Source of the DNA: Hibiscus mutabilis | Taxonomy: Eukaryota > Streptophyta > Magnoliopsida > Malvales > Malvaceae | Direction: 5' to 3' | Assembly: GCA_019671005.1 (NCBI GenBank) | Contig: CM033728.1 | Span: 23,201,099 to 23,265,098, forward strand | Length of the DNA: 64,000 nt | In this document: piece after piece, positions 31,196-43,230 of the stretch | Layout: each line of letters starts with the position of its first letter | Numbering within the stretch: position 1 is the stretch's first letter | Translations under genes and position numbers: made by a program | Notes under the pieces: generated by a model | What the model saw: only the letters and a program-made list of their open reading frames with translations | Database searches by the model: none | Told to the model about the DNA's origin: nothing

Positions 31196-32101
31196 ACCAT
31201 GAAGTTGCATTTTTTCTAGTTCAACATTAGGTTTGTCTCAATGCATCTCTTCAAGGCTTGCTCCAAATTCTGAAGGCATTCCTTAAAGGTTTTTCCAAAC
31301 ACTGAGAAATCAACAATGAATACTTCCAAATTTTGTTCAATCATGTCAGAAAAAAATAGACATATACAACGTTGAAATGTTACCGGGGCATACACAACCC
31401 GAACTTCTAAAGGCAAATGTCCCATATGGACATGTGAACGTGGTCTTCTCTTGATCTTTTGGAGCTATAGCAATTTGGTTATATCCTGAATAATCATCTA
31501 GAAATCAGTAAAATGCCTTACCTGCCAGTCTATCCAACATCAAATCAATGAAGGGTAATGGAAAATGTTCTGTCTTGGTGGCATTGTTCAGCTTCATACA
31601 ATCCATTCACACTCTCCATTTGATAACGGTCCTAAAAGGAATTAACTCATTGTTGCTATTTTAAACCACGGTCATGCCACCTTTTATTGGCACACATTAC
31701 ACTGGGCTGACCCACGAGCTGTTGAAAATGGGATAGATTATCCCGACATCTAGCCATTTGATAATCTCCTTCTTAACAACCTCTTTCATGCTCGGCTTCA
31801 ATCTCCTCTGACCCTCAATGGTCTTCTTATTATATTCCTCTAAGATGATTTTGTGCATGCAAATGGTTGGGCTTATTCCTCAAATATCACCCAAGGTCCA
31901 TCCCAACACTTGCTTGTAATTGGTTAGAATTTCCAGCAATCGTTCCTCCTGATCATTAGTGAGATCAGCAGCAATGATCACTAGCATGGTTGAGTGTTTA
32001 CCTAGGTAAGCATACTTGAGATGGTCTGGCCGTGATTTGAGCTTTAGTTCGGGTGGCTCCTCAATGGATGATTTTGGTGCCACGATCTCTCTGCCAGCCA
32101 A
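31196..32101 (-). pseudogene. D reverse transcriptase with RNase H core deleted
   Basis: The connector (32101-31880) has LKLKSRPDHLKYAYLG and VLGWTLGDI. The palm is degraded between 31880 and 31430, but FTCPYGTF-like, FQRCI and the catalytic site region FIVDFSVFG (about 31310, altered from FMDD to FIVD) are seen. At about 31200 the frame runs from CNFMV straight into KDAKPRLIRW, skipping the palm end and most of RNase H present in A2 (about 24560 to 24000). The jump keeps the frame. Loss of MDD and of RNase H means no activity. Confidence 0.8.
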
Positions 32102-32209
32102 CTCTAATGGTGTTGGTTGTCCAAAATAGCTTACATCTACTAAGGCTGCTCCTTCAGTGTCCTCACTTGTTTCACCTTCACTATCACTTCTGTTGGCATC
32201 ATCATTACT

Positions 32210-32870
32210 GTTTTAGGACAGCTGTGCCACGTCTACCTTAAAAATGTACTTTATCTTATCATTTGCTTGGCATTCGCCTAATTCATCTGGACATTTCAAA
32301 GCTTGAATCATATTAAATATAACCTGCTGATCATTCATGCGCACAGTTAATTTACCTTTATGAACATCAATCAATACTCTACCTGTGGCAAGGAACGGTC
32401 GGCCCAATATAATTGGGACATTTAAATCTGCCTCATAATCTAAGATAATAAAGTCATCTGGGAATATGAATTTATCTACCTTTGCCAACACATCCTCAAT
32501 CTTACCCTTAGGATGTGCAAAGGATTGGTCCGCCAACTGAAGTGTCATCGTGGTAGGCCTTGCTTCTATGCCAAGCTTCCTAAAAATAGACATTGGCATC
32601 AAATTGATGATGGCTCCCAAGTTACGTAGTGCCTTACCCATGAATCTATTGCCAATGGTATAGGGAATAGTAAAACTTCCCGAATCTTCCAGCTTTGGCG
32701 GCAATCGATTGAGTATCATTACACTGCCCTCAGTGAGAGCTATAGTTTTGAAACCACCAGCTTCCTCTTTTTGGACAAGATATCCTTCATGAATTTGACA
32801 TAGTTGGGCATTTGCTTGAGAGCTTCCACTAATGGTGGAAACGGTGGATAAACATATGTTGGCCCTAAAG
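32210..32870 (-). pseudogene. D aspartic protease region
   Basis: The open part 32213-32719 matches the A2 protease closely: LPPKLEDSGSFTIPYTIG, KALRNLGAIINLMPMSIF, QLADQSFAHPKGKIEDVL and PIILGRPFLATGRVLID. The active-site Asp of D-L-G-A is replaced by Asn (about 32625), which should abolish catalysis. Farther right, 32720-32870 continues into the gag-protease lead with a frame break near 32725. Confidence 0.82.
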
Positions 32871-34143
32871 GCTTTTCCAAGGTTCTACTGACATCTGACT
32901 AAGGTCTAGCATCAGACTGTCATTTGACATTGCTTATGTCCGCTTTTTTCTTGTTTGGTTCTTTTGGTTCATTTATTGGTAGTTTCTTCTTCTCCTGGCA
33001 ACTATTTGACTGCTTGACAGATGTCTCAGCCTCGCATTGTTTGCCACTCTGTAGAGTCACAACTTTGCATTGTTCATTATGGTTTTGCCTGGCATCCTCT
33101 GTGTAATACCTGATTATTAGCTTAGAAATTTTGCTCTTTGGCCCTCAAGACAAATTATGATTCTAGTAACATTTTATAAGTTAAATTAGTAAGTGGGGAC
33201 CAAATTAAAATAAAGAGAAATTACATATGCTTTTGTGGTAGGGACCTAACCAAATCAATAAGGATGTTTGTATATTGCATGGAAAGAAACTTAAAACTTT
33301 GGCCTTGGACACTTGTGCATTTGACAATCAAGCAAAATGTTAGTGGTAAGTGGGGTTCACGGCATTTGGTGTCTTTAGGAGAGAAGAAACAATTGAATCA
33401 TCTTCTTCCTCTCTAACAGCCGAATAAAGTGAGAGTGAGAGAAAGTCATAGAGATCACCTTAGTTTAGATTTAGCCTTGAGCGAATGTGTCTTGTTTGGA
33501 ATGTAATTTCTTTGTTTCTTTCCTATGTGATCTTGTTGTGAATTTGATCATTTTATATGTTATGAAAATTGAGTATAATCGAAGTTGTATGTATGAGGAT
33601 TAGTCTAATTAGTTGTTTTAGAAGATAGTAAGAAGGTTCCATGAATTGAATTTGATCAATAGGTTGGTAGAATCCACAATTTCGAAAGGTGTATGCTTGT
33701 GCTTAAGGATTGAAATTATGTATATAAATGTTTGTATATGATTGAGGGCTGCTTTAATGGATACACGAATACATGTGGACTGATTTAGTTATATACATAA
33801 ATTGTGATTTGTGCACATAAATGGCTTGGGACTATTTTGGTGTGTATATACATGCAATTGGACTGATTTGAGTTAATAAATGGATGCACATGAAAGCAGG
33901 GCAAAATTTTAATTAAATGAATCCTAGAGGACTGTTATGATATATATGAAAATACATGTATGTTTGCTGCCCTATTTTGAATAATTAAACAAAAGGAATG
34001 CTTTAAGAATGCATATAAGGGCTGTTTTAAAAGTTTAGGGACTGTTTTAGTTGTCTATAAATGTATATAGATATAATTGGTTTGTTTTGGTGCAAATATA
34101 TGTATATGGGTGTCTTAAATTGTTTAGTACGTGTCTTGAACTG

Positions 34144-34146
<3 letters not shown>

Positions 34147-34186
<40 letters not shown>
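34147..34186. repeat. (TA)n microsatellite in E
   Basis: About 40 bp of TA dinucleotide. Shorter TA runs lie at about 35318-35339, 36289-36306 and 36741-36757. Frames through this give Tyr-Ile repeats and are not genes. Confidence 0.9.
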
Positions 34187-34189
<3 letters not shown>

Positions 34190-35339
34190 GGCATACACAT
34201 GTATCTTGAAGTGTTTGTGTGTATGGGAATGCACCTTGAATCTGTCTTGTACATACTTGTATATTGTATGAATTTCGAATTGTTTGATGCTTACTGGAGT
34301 ACTTAGTGGACTGATATTACACCCTCACATATGTATGAGTAAAATGTTAATACATGTGTATTGTTTTATGATTAGAACAAGAAATAGTAGAAGAAGCAAG
34401 GTCCAAAGCGAGTAAAGCTGTAGAGGGACAATCGTGAATAATAATTTGGGAGCAAACCTAGCTCAGATATGTAGTGAGTGTAGTTTAAAGCCTCGGGATA
34501 GGTCTACGGCCTTCTCGAGCGCCTTTCTTTGATTTAAATTCCTTGCTTTTAAAATAGTGTCAAGATATGCTTAATATATGGATTGGGATACAAGGTAAGT
34601 ACTAAATTCATTAAATACTATGAGATATACAAAAATGTTGGGCGTAAAGCAACCTATGTTCGAAAGTTATATAAATATAGAGTATGTTAATATGTTTTGA
34701 AAAGTGTGTTCAAATATTATGTGTACCTAAATATGATAATATACTATGGAACGCACATATAATGATATATGTGATCGAATGTGTTGACATGCTAAGAATT
34801 GCATATTCAAAAGATACGTGTAGTTGAAAACATTGAGATGTTATGTATAAGTCTTGATCATGAAGTATATATGTTCATTTCCAATAAGAACTATGAAATA
34901 CTCTTCAGATTAAAAGACGTCGGAGCTATACTTATAATAGAAGTTATGTTTGTTTATGACTTGATAAGTCAAGCAATGTGAAAGGTATCTGATTATCTAA
35001 ATAAGGAATTATACTCAACCTTATTTCTAATAAGGTTGGATAAATGTGAAAGCCTTAGTTTAGAGTCGGACTTAGGTATAGCTGGCATGCCATAGAGTCC
35101 ATAGATCTCGTGTTTGGGGTGGACTACGGTCCTTATTTGGCGATAGTAGGAGGGATATGTTGTGGTCATTGGCGACAGTAGGAGGGATTGATCGGTACTA
35201 CATGTACCATTTTGTTTGGCGACATTTGGTTGGGGATTCATGTACCTAGGTTGTTACTTGAATTCTCAAGGCTATGTTAAAGTTAAAACAATGATATGTG
35301 TAAATCCAATTAATCATATATATATATATATATATATAT

Positions 35340-36970
35340 TGATAACTAATGAAATAAGTAATACATGCCTTGGTATGTTGTGTTTGTTAGTTACATGATA
35401 AGTAATTTATACTAATGATATGCTATGTTAAATAATTTATTTGTTAAGTAACAATCACATATATATGATCTTTGTGTAACATAATATGAAAAGTGTTATG
35501 TATCAATTGAATGTTGTTAATCAAAGGGCTAGTTCCTCGATTTGGTTTAGAACCTTACTTGACTTTCAAGGATGTGATAAAGGTAAATATTGAAATTTAC
35601 AAGTTAAACAAACTATGTTTGTAAATAAGGTGAGAAGTACCTATGTTATATGTTACTATGTTTGATAACTATCTGACTAATGGTTATGTTAAGAAACTTT
35701 GTACTTGATAATTTGAGTGATAAGTAAACATACTCTTAAGATACTATATTTGATAATTTTTGTAAAACACAAACATAAGTCGAGGATACACTAAGTTCTA
35801 TAGTTATTAGTAATAAGAAATTTAAATACATGACTTGTCCTAATAAACTATTTGATAAGAAAAATCATGCCTATATTGTACTATAACTAAGATATGTTTG
35901 GTGTCTTACAAGGCAAGTAACCTATGTTTCCAATAAGTTAGGTATGATAACTTATTTGATAAGTAAATCATGTTTATCATTTGATATGCTTGATAATTTA
36001 TATTGAATGGTAATGTATATATGAGACACTTTAACACAAACAAATATGCTATTCTGATTTGCATAAATTATAAACACATTGGACTGTTTGTGTGATTAAC
36101 GAGTATACTGGACTGTTCTATGTTAATTACAAATATGCTATGCAGTTTTGTACGAATTTACAATGGTGCTGGATTGTTTCCTAATGTTTTGAATTGTTTT
36201 GAATTGTATTATTGCGCATACTTTTTTGGTGGACTGTTATGATAAAGATAAAATATTGGAATTGTAATTCTAATGAGTAAACTATTGATATATATATATA
36301 TATATGAAACTAACATTTCATGCCTTTGTTACATCATATAATACCTTATGTGCCAAGTTTCCCTCGAACATGATATGTTATGTTAGATTGTCTTATATGT
36401 CAAGAAAATTATGTTTAAGATATAACATGTTTGATGTCTTACGTGCCTAGGAACTTATGTTATGATATACTATGTTTGATAACTCGTGTAAAGAGCAAGT
36501 TATGTTTATTGAAAGGTCATGTTGAGAACAATACATATATTGAAGAGAATCCTAGAAAACCTATAAGTTAAATAAATGAATTATGGCAATGATTTACTTA
36601 ATAAGTAAAAATTGTATCCTTGTTTATTAAGTATTCTTTTGGGAGAATAGTCATACTGTGATTAGTTGATTGATAGAATACTTTTGGATTGTTTGAAAAT
36701 CCATAAATATATGGGTATGCTTGTTACGAAGACCTCATCATTATATATATATATATGTTTGGTGCCTTATATAATAAACAATCTTGCATACTTAAGTGCT
36801 AAGCATGATGTCTCATACGATAAGTAAATCTATACCATTGCTAGGTGGTGGTTGATAACCTAAGAGGCAAGTAATGTATGTTTAAGTGAGGTTATGTATA
36901 AAAAAAATGATTGGATTATAATCTAACCTAAGATGTCGATTGGTAACTTATATAATAAGTAATAAATGCT
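35340..36970. repeat. Degenerate repeats with TTGATAA and ATAAGTAA words in E
   Basis: Phrases such as TATGTTTGATAACTT, TTATTTGATAAGTAA and TATGATAAGTAA recur more than ten times at irregular spacing, roughly 50-120 bp. This suggests old tandem duplication inside the LTR. No coding signal. Confidence 0.55.
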
Positions 36971-38162
36971 CATAGGATAAATGTATACATAAATGAATTA
37001 AGAAAGTTTATTCTATTTGAACTTGTAGTTAAAAAGACTTGTGTTCGAACAAGTTAATGTTTGATTTGGTTTCGATATGTTTAATAATGTTACTATATTT
37101 GAACTCTATGATTAAGATAAATTGTAATTGATTAAGTTGCTACTTACTCGCATCCGTTGACTTTAACCAAAGAGTAGAGTTGTATTATAAGGTTTTTAAT
37201 CCATATATTTGGTTATCAAACTACCTCATTAAGCAATTGCTTAGTCTTTTCCTTCGTTACATTTCAGGGCAAATGTATCTTGGAATTACTCCTGAGCTTG
37301 GACGCGATCACAATGACACATAAGTATGATTTGGATGTTACCTTTAAAACTCCTAGATGGTGGCACATGAGTGTTATGTTGCATAGTGCATTTAATTTCC
37401 ATTTTGGCTATATATGTATATTAATTTGATGAGTATTCAAAGTTTGTAATGGGCCTTTAATTATTTCTTGGTGATTGCTTGCTTTATATGATTTGATAAT
37501 TAGCATGTTAGAGTAGTTGTTGATAGCTAAGTTATAGTAGAGTTATATTCAAATAATTCTTGACGAAACAATATTTATATTAAGATCTAACGATTGTTAT
37601 GTATAGTATATGATATATTAATTAATTTTCTGTAAGAGTCTTATGCTGATCAACCAGTTTGATATATGCATGACGTAAACTCAAATATGTACATTGTCAC
37701 GAGTTATACCTAAAAGAAAAGTAGTACTGCTAGAATAGACAGTTTAATGGTTAGAATAAGTATGCGGCTAGATATCAAGATTGGAGTAATTGATTTATAA
37801 TGCATCATGTTCACTTGTTGATTAGGCTATATTAGACATAATGTATAAATACGTCCATGATTATGTGTTTGATTGTATTAAACCTTGAGACCTGAAATTC
37901 CCAAAAAGATATGGCATACTACAAACTAGTAGTGGTTAAACATTGTTTAATGCATGTACATTTGTTTGTATACAACTTAAAAGGAAGTTGGACCTATGAA
38001 ATATTTTTAAAAGTTTTAAATCCCCCTGATTTTGGTTACATGTCTAATTGAAAAATGCTAATCATAACATGCTTGTAGAGTGAGGTCGTATGTTTGTTTA
38101 AATGTCCGTTCCGTAACACTTCCTAATTCGGATTACTCTTAAGCCGGGTTAGGGGTGTTACA

Positions 38163-39474
38163 CTCTATATCGCTTGGAAAAGCTACTTGGGGTCTATTGC
38201 TGAGTGCATTGGAAATCTATCCACTTTGTACCTCTAAGTTTCGCATCGACGTTGCCCAACTCTGGAAAGTTGCATCATTCTTCTCCATGTATTCTGTAAA
38301 AGTCCCCTGGTTGTTCCTTTGCCCTGCATAAAAATTGTTTTGTGCCCTTTGTGGCATGGCATTCTGGTTGACCCCTAGCATGGCATTGTTCTGACGCTGG
38401 GCATTTTATTGACGCTGTCATTGGTGTTTGTTGTTGGGCATTATATTGGTTGCTCCTTTAATTCCCCCAAGATAAATTTGGGTGTTGCCTTTATCCTACA
38501 TTGAAAGTATTGGAATTTGGATTATAATTACGATTAAAATTGCCAACAAAATTTATCGACTCAGGGTTGGTAGGGTAATGTTCCGTGTGATGATCATCTC
38601 CACATATTGTACAGAATTGGGCTAATGCCTTAACTTCTTGGGCCTCATAACTCATTTGCAAAAGTTCTCACCATGGTAGTAAGATTGGAAATCTCAGTGT
38701 GGATGGATGTGAGCTCATCAAGGATGCCAACTGCCTCTATATAGTTTTTGTCAAGTAGTGAGCCATTTGTCGATGCATCAACAATTTTTTTGGTTTGTGC
38801 ATTAAGTCCATTATAGAAGGTCTCCATTTGGGTCCATTTCAGGAATCCATGCATGAGACATCTCCTCAACAGATCTTTGTATCTTTCCCATGCATCATAT
38901 AGGGTCTCATCATCAGCCTGCCTAAATGTGATGATCTCACCCCTCAGCTTGGCAGTGAGTTTAGGTGGCTAGAATCGTAACAAAAATTTCTGGCAAAGAT
39001 CTCCCCATGAGGTGACAGAACATGGTGGCAAAGAACTTAGCCAGGCTGTTGTATCCTCTGATACTCCAGGCTGTTGAAATAGCTGGCAAACTTCCATGAA
39101 CTGCTTCAAGTGTTGCCTTGGATCTCCAGTAGGTGCTCCATCAAATTGTCCTACATTCAAAAGCGTTTGTATCATTACTGGTTTGACTTCAAAATTGGGT
39201 GTATTTACCTCTGGACCAATTAGTCCTGGCATCAAATTGTCAATGTTTGATGCTGAATATTCTCTAATAGGTCTCTCTTCCTCCACATTAACAGCTGGGG
39301 CAACAGGAGCTGGTGGTGTTCCATTGTTATTGGGTGGATTTTCCTTATTTTTAACATACCATTTCCTCCAATGCCTTGTTGAGCCGTCTCTCGAATCATT
39401 TTCTTTAACCTTCGCAGGGTTCTTTTGATTTTTGGATCGTATAGCCAATCTTCCACCATAGGGTGGTTTTTAGT
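38163..39474 (-). pseudogene. D gag
   Basis: The probable start is MTKNHPMVEDWLYDP at about 39474, like MTRARPIT in A2. A frameshift near 39400 leads into the next frame (to 38969) with a Pro/Asn-rich linker, FEVKPVMIQTLLNVGQF, and DPRQHLKQFMEVCQLF (capsid). Then LETFYNGLNAQ-like text (METFYNGLNAQ, about 38810) and KKIVDASTNGSLL, and a damaged knuckle ICGDDHHTEHYP (about 38600; the last Cys is Tyr). It is interrupted by E at 38163. Non-functional. Confidence 0.82.
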
Positions 39475-39562
39475 CATACATCGATCAAAACAAAGAAATA
39501 AAATAAAGAACAAAAATAAAAAAAGACAAGTAAAAATTTAAAAACAACAAACTCTGTTACAA

Positions 39563-39580
39563 TCCCCAGCAACGACGCCA
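39563..39580 (-). promoter_or_regulatory. D primer-binding site (tRNA-Asp type)
   Basis: The minus strand reads TGGCGTCGTTGCTGGGGA, six bases after the LTR, with two mismatches to the tRNA-Asp complement. Confidence 0.85.
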
Positions 39581-39586
39581 AAAACT

Positions 39587-41007
39587 TGTTCGACTGTGTG
39601 AGTGCTTGGCAAAAGGGTAGAAAAATGTATTGGAAATGTATGAAAATAATGCCAAGACTAAGTCTTTTGCGTGCAAGTATACACGGTTTGTAAGTAATAC
39701 AGCAGTAGGCTGGTTATCGAACCTACAAGGATTGGCCAAGAGTTTGTTTGACTTGCTTGTTTACTCGTCAAAAGGAAAGTGTTTTTGATTTGAAGTGGGA
39801 TTTGAAAATAGTTTAAAAGAAAAGGAATAAAAGAAAAACAGCGTTGGCACAATGAGAGTTTAAATGAGTGATGAGCTTTGTCACGCTTTTCATGCCAGCC
39901 TTTAATAATTTTCTGCCTTGATATTATTTGCCGAGCAGATTCAAAGTTGGCATTGCCTCTGTCGATGGCAATTCCCAAAATTGATCATGTAAAAACCCTT
40001 ATATCTCTATAATGAAGTTTTCACAAATCAATTTGATTAAGTCCCAATCTATACCCCTAAGGGGTAGACTCACTCCCGAAGTAAGTTCATTTACTTGAAC
40101 ATCTTCCGTCGAAGTATCTCGCCTTAGTATCTGGAACTAGTCGTTGCACCATAAGTCTGTTAAGATATTAAGGTGCAATAAGCATATTGTGCCAGCAGTC
40201 GCTTGGCACAGAATTTAGAAAACTGTAAAACATGCCAAATAGGGAAAACAATGCCAAGGCATTTTTTATCATTAAAAACAAAATATGAAATAGCGTTCAA
40301 ACGCATACATCCCCCACCAACTGTAAAAGTTTAGTTCATGGTGGGGGTATCCATCCAAAAACCATAATCGTATCTCAACATCGTCATCATTAAAAATAAA
40401 AACAATTTAAAACAAAGAGAATGGGCTATAAGGGGGTCCGTCGATTCAGCCCTTCAAGGTCCAAGCTCTCGGTCAAGCTGGTTGAACCACGTCTCCTTGG
40501 TACAGCCTTCCTCTCAATCCGATCATCTCTTCCGATCCCCCTCTCCTTTTGGTGATCGATCTCCTTTTTTTCTTTAAATAGGCAACCACAGGACGCCTAG
40601 GATAAGCCTTAAAATTTGAATTTTGAATGCGCAAGGGATAAGGGATGTGATCATCTTATCCTATATTTGAATCTTAGGGTGACATCATCAAGGTCTAATA
40701 GCTACTCGGCCAGGCATCAAACTTATCTTCTCTGCTTGGCAATTTTTTGGTCCATCTCTGCCAACAACACCTTGGCATTCTCTCTAGCATTCCTTCCTTC
40801 CTACGCTGCTTTGGTCTACTAAACATGTCCTTCTCTGCTGAGCCTGCAATAATGCCAACAAAGCAACCCTTCACACTAGCATAACACAATTCTTAACTCC
40901 TTATGCAAATGCATGAATTTTAAGGCTAAATGCAACTAAACACACTTAAAAGCAAGCAAAGACAATGTGAAATAAGCATAAGATTTAGTACTTTGGATGA
41001 GTTAACA
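39587..41007 (-). repeat. D 5' LTR (1.42 kb)
   Basis: TGTTCGACTGTG to GAGTTAACA on the plus strand. It shares with A1 and A2 LTRs the GCAAGTATACACG phrase near one edge (39673-39685) and the GTACTTT...TTAACA edge. A TATA-like CCTATTTAAAGA on the minus strand is at 40571-40582. No second copy is present in the window. Confidence 0.88.
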
Positions 41008-42443
41008 AAGAGTATAATAAAGGGGGAGGATTTTTTTAGAACTAAAATTTAAAGTGGCTAAAGGCCGAATTTGGGTCTGATAAGGTCTATTTATAGACAT
41101 TTTTGTTTTTAAAATGGTAAAATCATTTTTAGTCCCTCCTCATTTTTTAAATCACGACCGAAGCCCTTCCACAAATTTTAATTCAGTACGCTTTCCTTCG
41201 TGTTTTTTGGAATCTTTCTTTTTACTCTTTAAATTGAATTAAATCAGGTTTTAAAGGGTAAAATTACCCTCGAAGTCCTTCCGCCCTACTTTGTTTTTCA
41301 AAACATCTTTGCCGCATGGGTAAATTACCCAATTGGTCCCCTAAGGTTTTAATCGCTCTTCTATTTAGTCTGCAATTTTTGGTTTATATTTTAAATAGAA
41401 AATTACAAATTTGATCCTCTTTTTGTACTGTTTTTCAATTGGGTCCTTTTCTTTCAATTTAAATTGTTTTTATGGGATAATTCATTTTAGGTTCCTATCC
41501 TTTTGTTTCTATTTAATACTAGTCCTTTACGTTGTGTTTTTGTTTAATTGTTATTATATATTCGATTCATTATTATATTTTTGTGTTTTGTACTTATTTT
41601 GTTCGTATATTTATTTATTTGTTCGATACATGTCATTTGTGGTTATTTTATAATTTGTGTTTATTTATGTGTAAATATTTATTTTTAATGTTTTATCTTG
41701 CATTACATTTAATATAGTGTTGTTATTGTTTTTTTATTTGATTATCAGTTTAATCTTTTGTATATGTATTATATTATATGTTACGCATTATATTATGTAT
41801 GCAATTTATATTTTATGTATATTTTATAAATATTATATTATTTTTGTATATTAATGTATAGTAAATATTATATGTTGTATATATTATATTTATACATGTG
41901 TGGATGATTTATTTTAATTATGTATATTTACTTTTCCATACGTGCACATGAGTATTTGGTTATCTAATATTTGTTTACCCCTTTATATATTCATCGCATT
42001 TTAATGTTTAATTTTTGTCGCATGTAGTGTAGGCCTTTATCCCGATATTCTAGTGGGAGTGTCATCTCGGTCTCCGGGTGTCATCTCCTTTGGTACCGTG
42101 GATTAAGGCTAGATTAAGGCAAAATTAATTCGAATCATGCATTTTTAGGAATTAAAATTAAATTAAATTGAATTTTTAGTTTTCTTAATAAATATGATAC
42201 GAACCTGTTAGGTACCAATTTTGGTCGGTGTGGGGGTGCTAACCCTTCCCTATCCGTAAATAACTCTCGAACCCTAGTGTTTAGAATCTCTAGTTTTGTT
42301 TTTACAGTATCCAGCCTACCAAAGTGGTCAGTGGCAACTCAATATCATTTTAATACGAGTTTTTCTAAAAATTCCCGTTTTAAAATAATTTTTCAATAAA
42401 AGCGGGAAAATACCCAAATACGATTTTTCTTAATTTTTTGTAA
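41008..42443 (+). mobile_element. Ogre/Tat-like LTR fragment, plus orientation
   Basis: Two stretches are inverted copies of other Ogre-like segments. 41100-41400 matches the reverse complement of 54830-55030 (for example GCCGCATGGGTAAATTACCC). 42200-42360 matches the reverse complement of 42640-42780 and 44320-44450 (for example GGTGTGGGGGTGCTAAC). Between, 41470-42000 is very A/T-rich. The left end is lost at the D LTR. The right edge, near TTTTTTGTAACA at 42443, is a guess. No genes. Confidence 0.6.
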
Positions 42444-42527
42444 CAGCTTCGGCTCAAAAAAGTCGTTAAAGTAGTAATAAGGGCAAGGTGTCAAATGTTG
42501 TTTTGGGAGGGTTGTTTGCTAAACTCC

Positions 42528-43230
42528 TGTAGTGATCTTTTCCTTACGCTAAAAAATGGGTTTCGAGGTGTTTAGGGTCTTTCGGATATTTAAAATATAT
42601 TCCGTGGGGTTTTAGAAAAACCGTATTTTATTATTAAAAGATGGAGTCGCCATGGGCCACTAAGGTAGGCCGGACACCATAAAACCAAAGATTTTAAAAC
42701 TATTGGATTCGGGAGTCGGTTACGGATGGGGAAGGATTAGCACCCCCACACCGCTCAAAATTGGTACTTTAATAATTACCGCTTTAATAATATTAGACTT
42801 TCCGGATTAAAGTGACGATTAGATTAAAATTCGGTTATAAGTGCGAGTAAATTTTAAGGGCCCCATTATTCGAGAGTAAACTGATAAACCACCATCACTG
42901 CGCTTGATACTGGCCACGTTTATGCTAGAATAAAAGGGCACCACATTGACAATAATATATCCGAATGCAACTTAAAACATGGCAAATATAAATAAATACA
43001 ATGTGATATAAATAAATACTAACATAATAAAATACTAATCTAAGATAAATAAAATACTAATCTGAAACATACATAAATATTAATCTAACACATAAGTAAA
43101 AACAAATCTAACATAAATAAACATACAAACTAAAAAATAAGAATACAATACTATATTAAATTATAAAAATTACAACACAAATAAAAAGGGAAGAAAATAT
43201 ACCTAACTAGGAGCTGGAATGACGAACCCC
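42528..43230 (-). repeat. Truncated 3' LTR of the Ogre-like derivative
   Basis: Matches 44206-44935 at high similarity, including AAAGATGGAGTCGCCA, TTAGCACCCCCACACCG and AACTAGGAGCT. It breaks off after GACGAACCCCAACTGA, where the right copy continues. Between 42444 and 42527 nothing recognisable is seen. Confidence 0.8.

Larger units (their letters stand above)
29563..33101 (-). mobile_element. D: Athila-like element, 3' part
   Basis: Carries, right to left, the end of gag, protease, RT with an RNase H deletion, and integrase. The left end is truncated where A2 begins. The 29563-29820 part is non-coding and A/T-rich, with a few TGCC..GGCA words. It continues at 38163 after insertion E: the reading context and one copy of the CTCT(G/A) target duplication rejoin across E. 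Confidence 0.85.
33102..38162. mobile_element. E: 5.06-kb apparent solo LTR
   Basis: The ends are TGTAATACC and GGTGTTACA, an inverted-terminal TG...CA structure. They are flanked by CTCTG (33097-33101) and CTCTA (38163-38167), a 5-bp duplication with one mismatch. Removing E with one copy restores the D gag reading relative to A2. No gag or pol motif is seen over 5 kb, and the first and last 200 bp are not direct repeats, so it is not a small two-LTR element. The ends and an internal GCTGGCATGCCATAGAGT phrase (about 35080) recall chromovirus LTRs such as B2. Lineage is inferred; strand is not certain. Strongly A/T-rich. Confidence 0.75.
38163..41007 (-). mobile_element. D: Athila-like element, 5' part with LTR
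   Basis: Holds most of gag (38163-39474), the primer site and the 5' LTR (39587-41007). The right LTR end is joined to Ogre-like LTR sequence at 41008, so D appears to have inserted there. D is a subfamily distinct from A1-A3: its LTR aligns only at the edges, and TTGCC..GGCAA expansion is weak. Confidence 0.85.

Noticed and set aside
34061..34306. Small open frame with a Tyr-Ile run
   Set aside because: It is produced by the TA microsatellite at 34147-34186 in a non-coding LTR.
33102..38162. E as a small complete non-autonomous element with its own LTRs
   Set aside because: The first and last few hundred bases are not direct repeats, so a solo LTR fits better.
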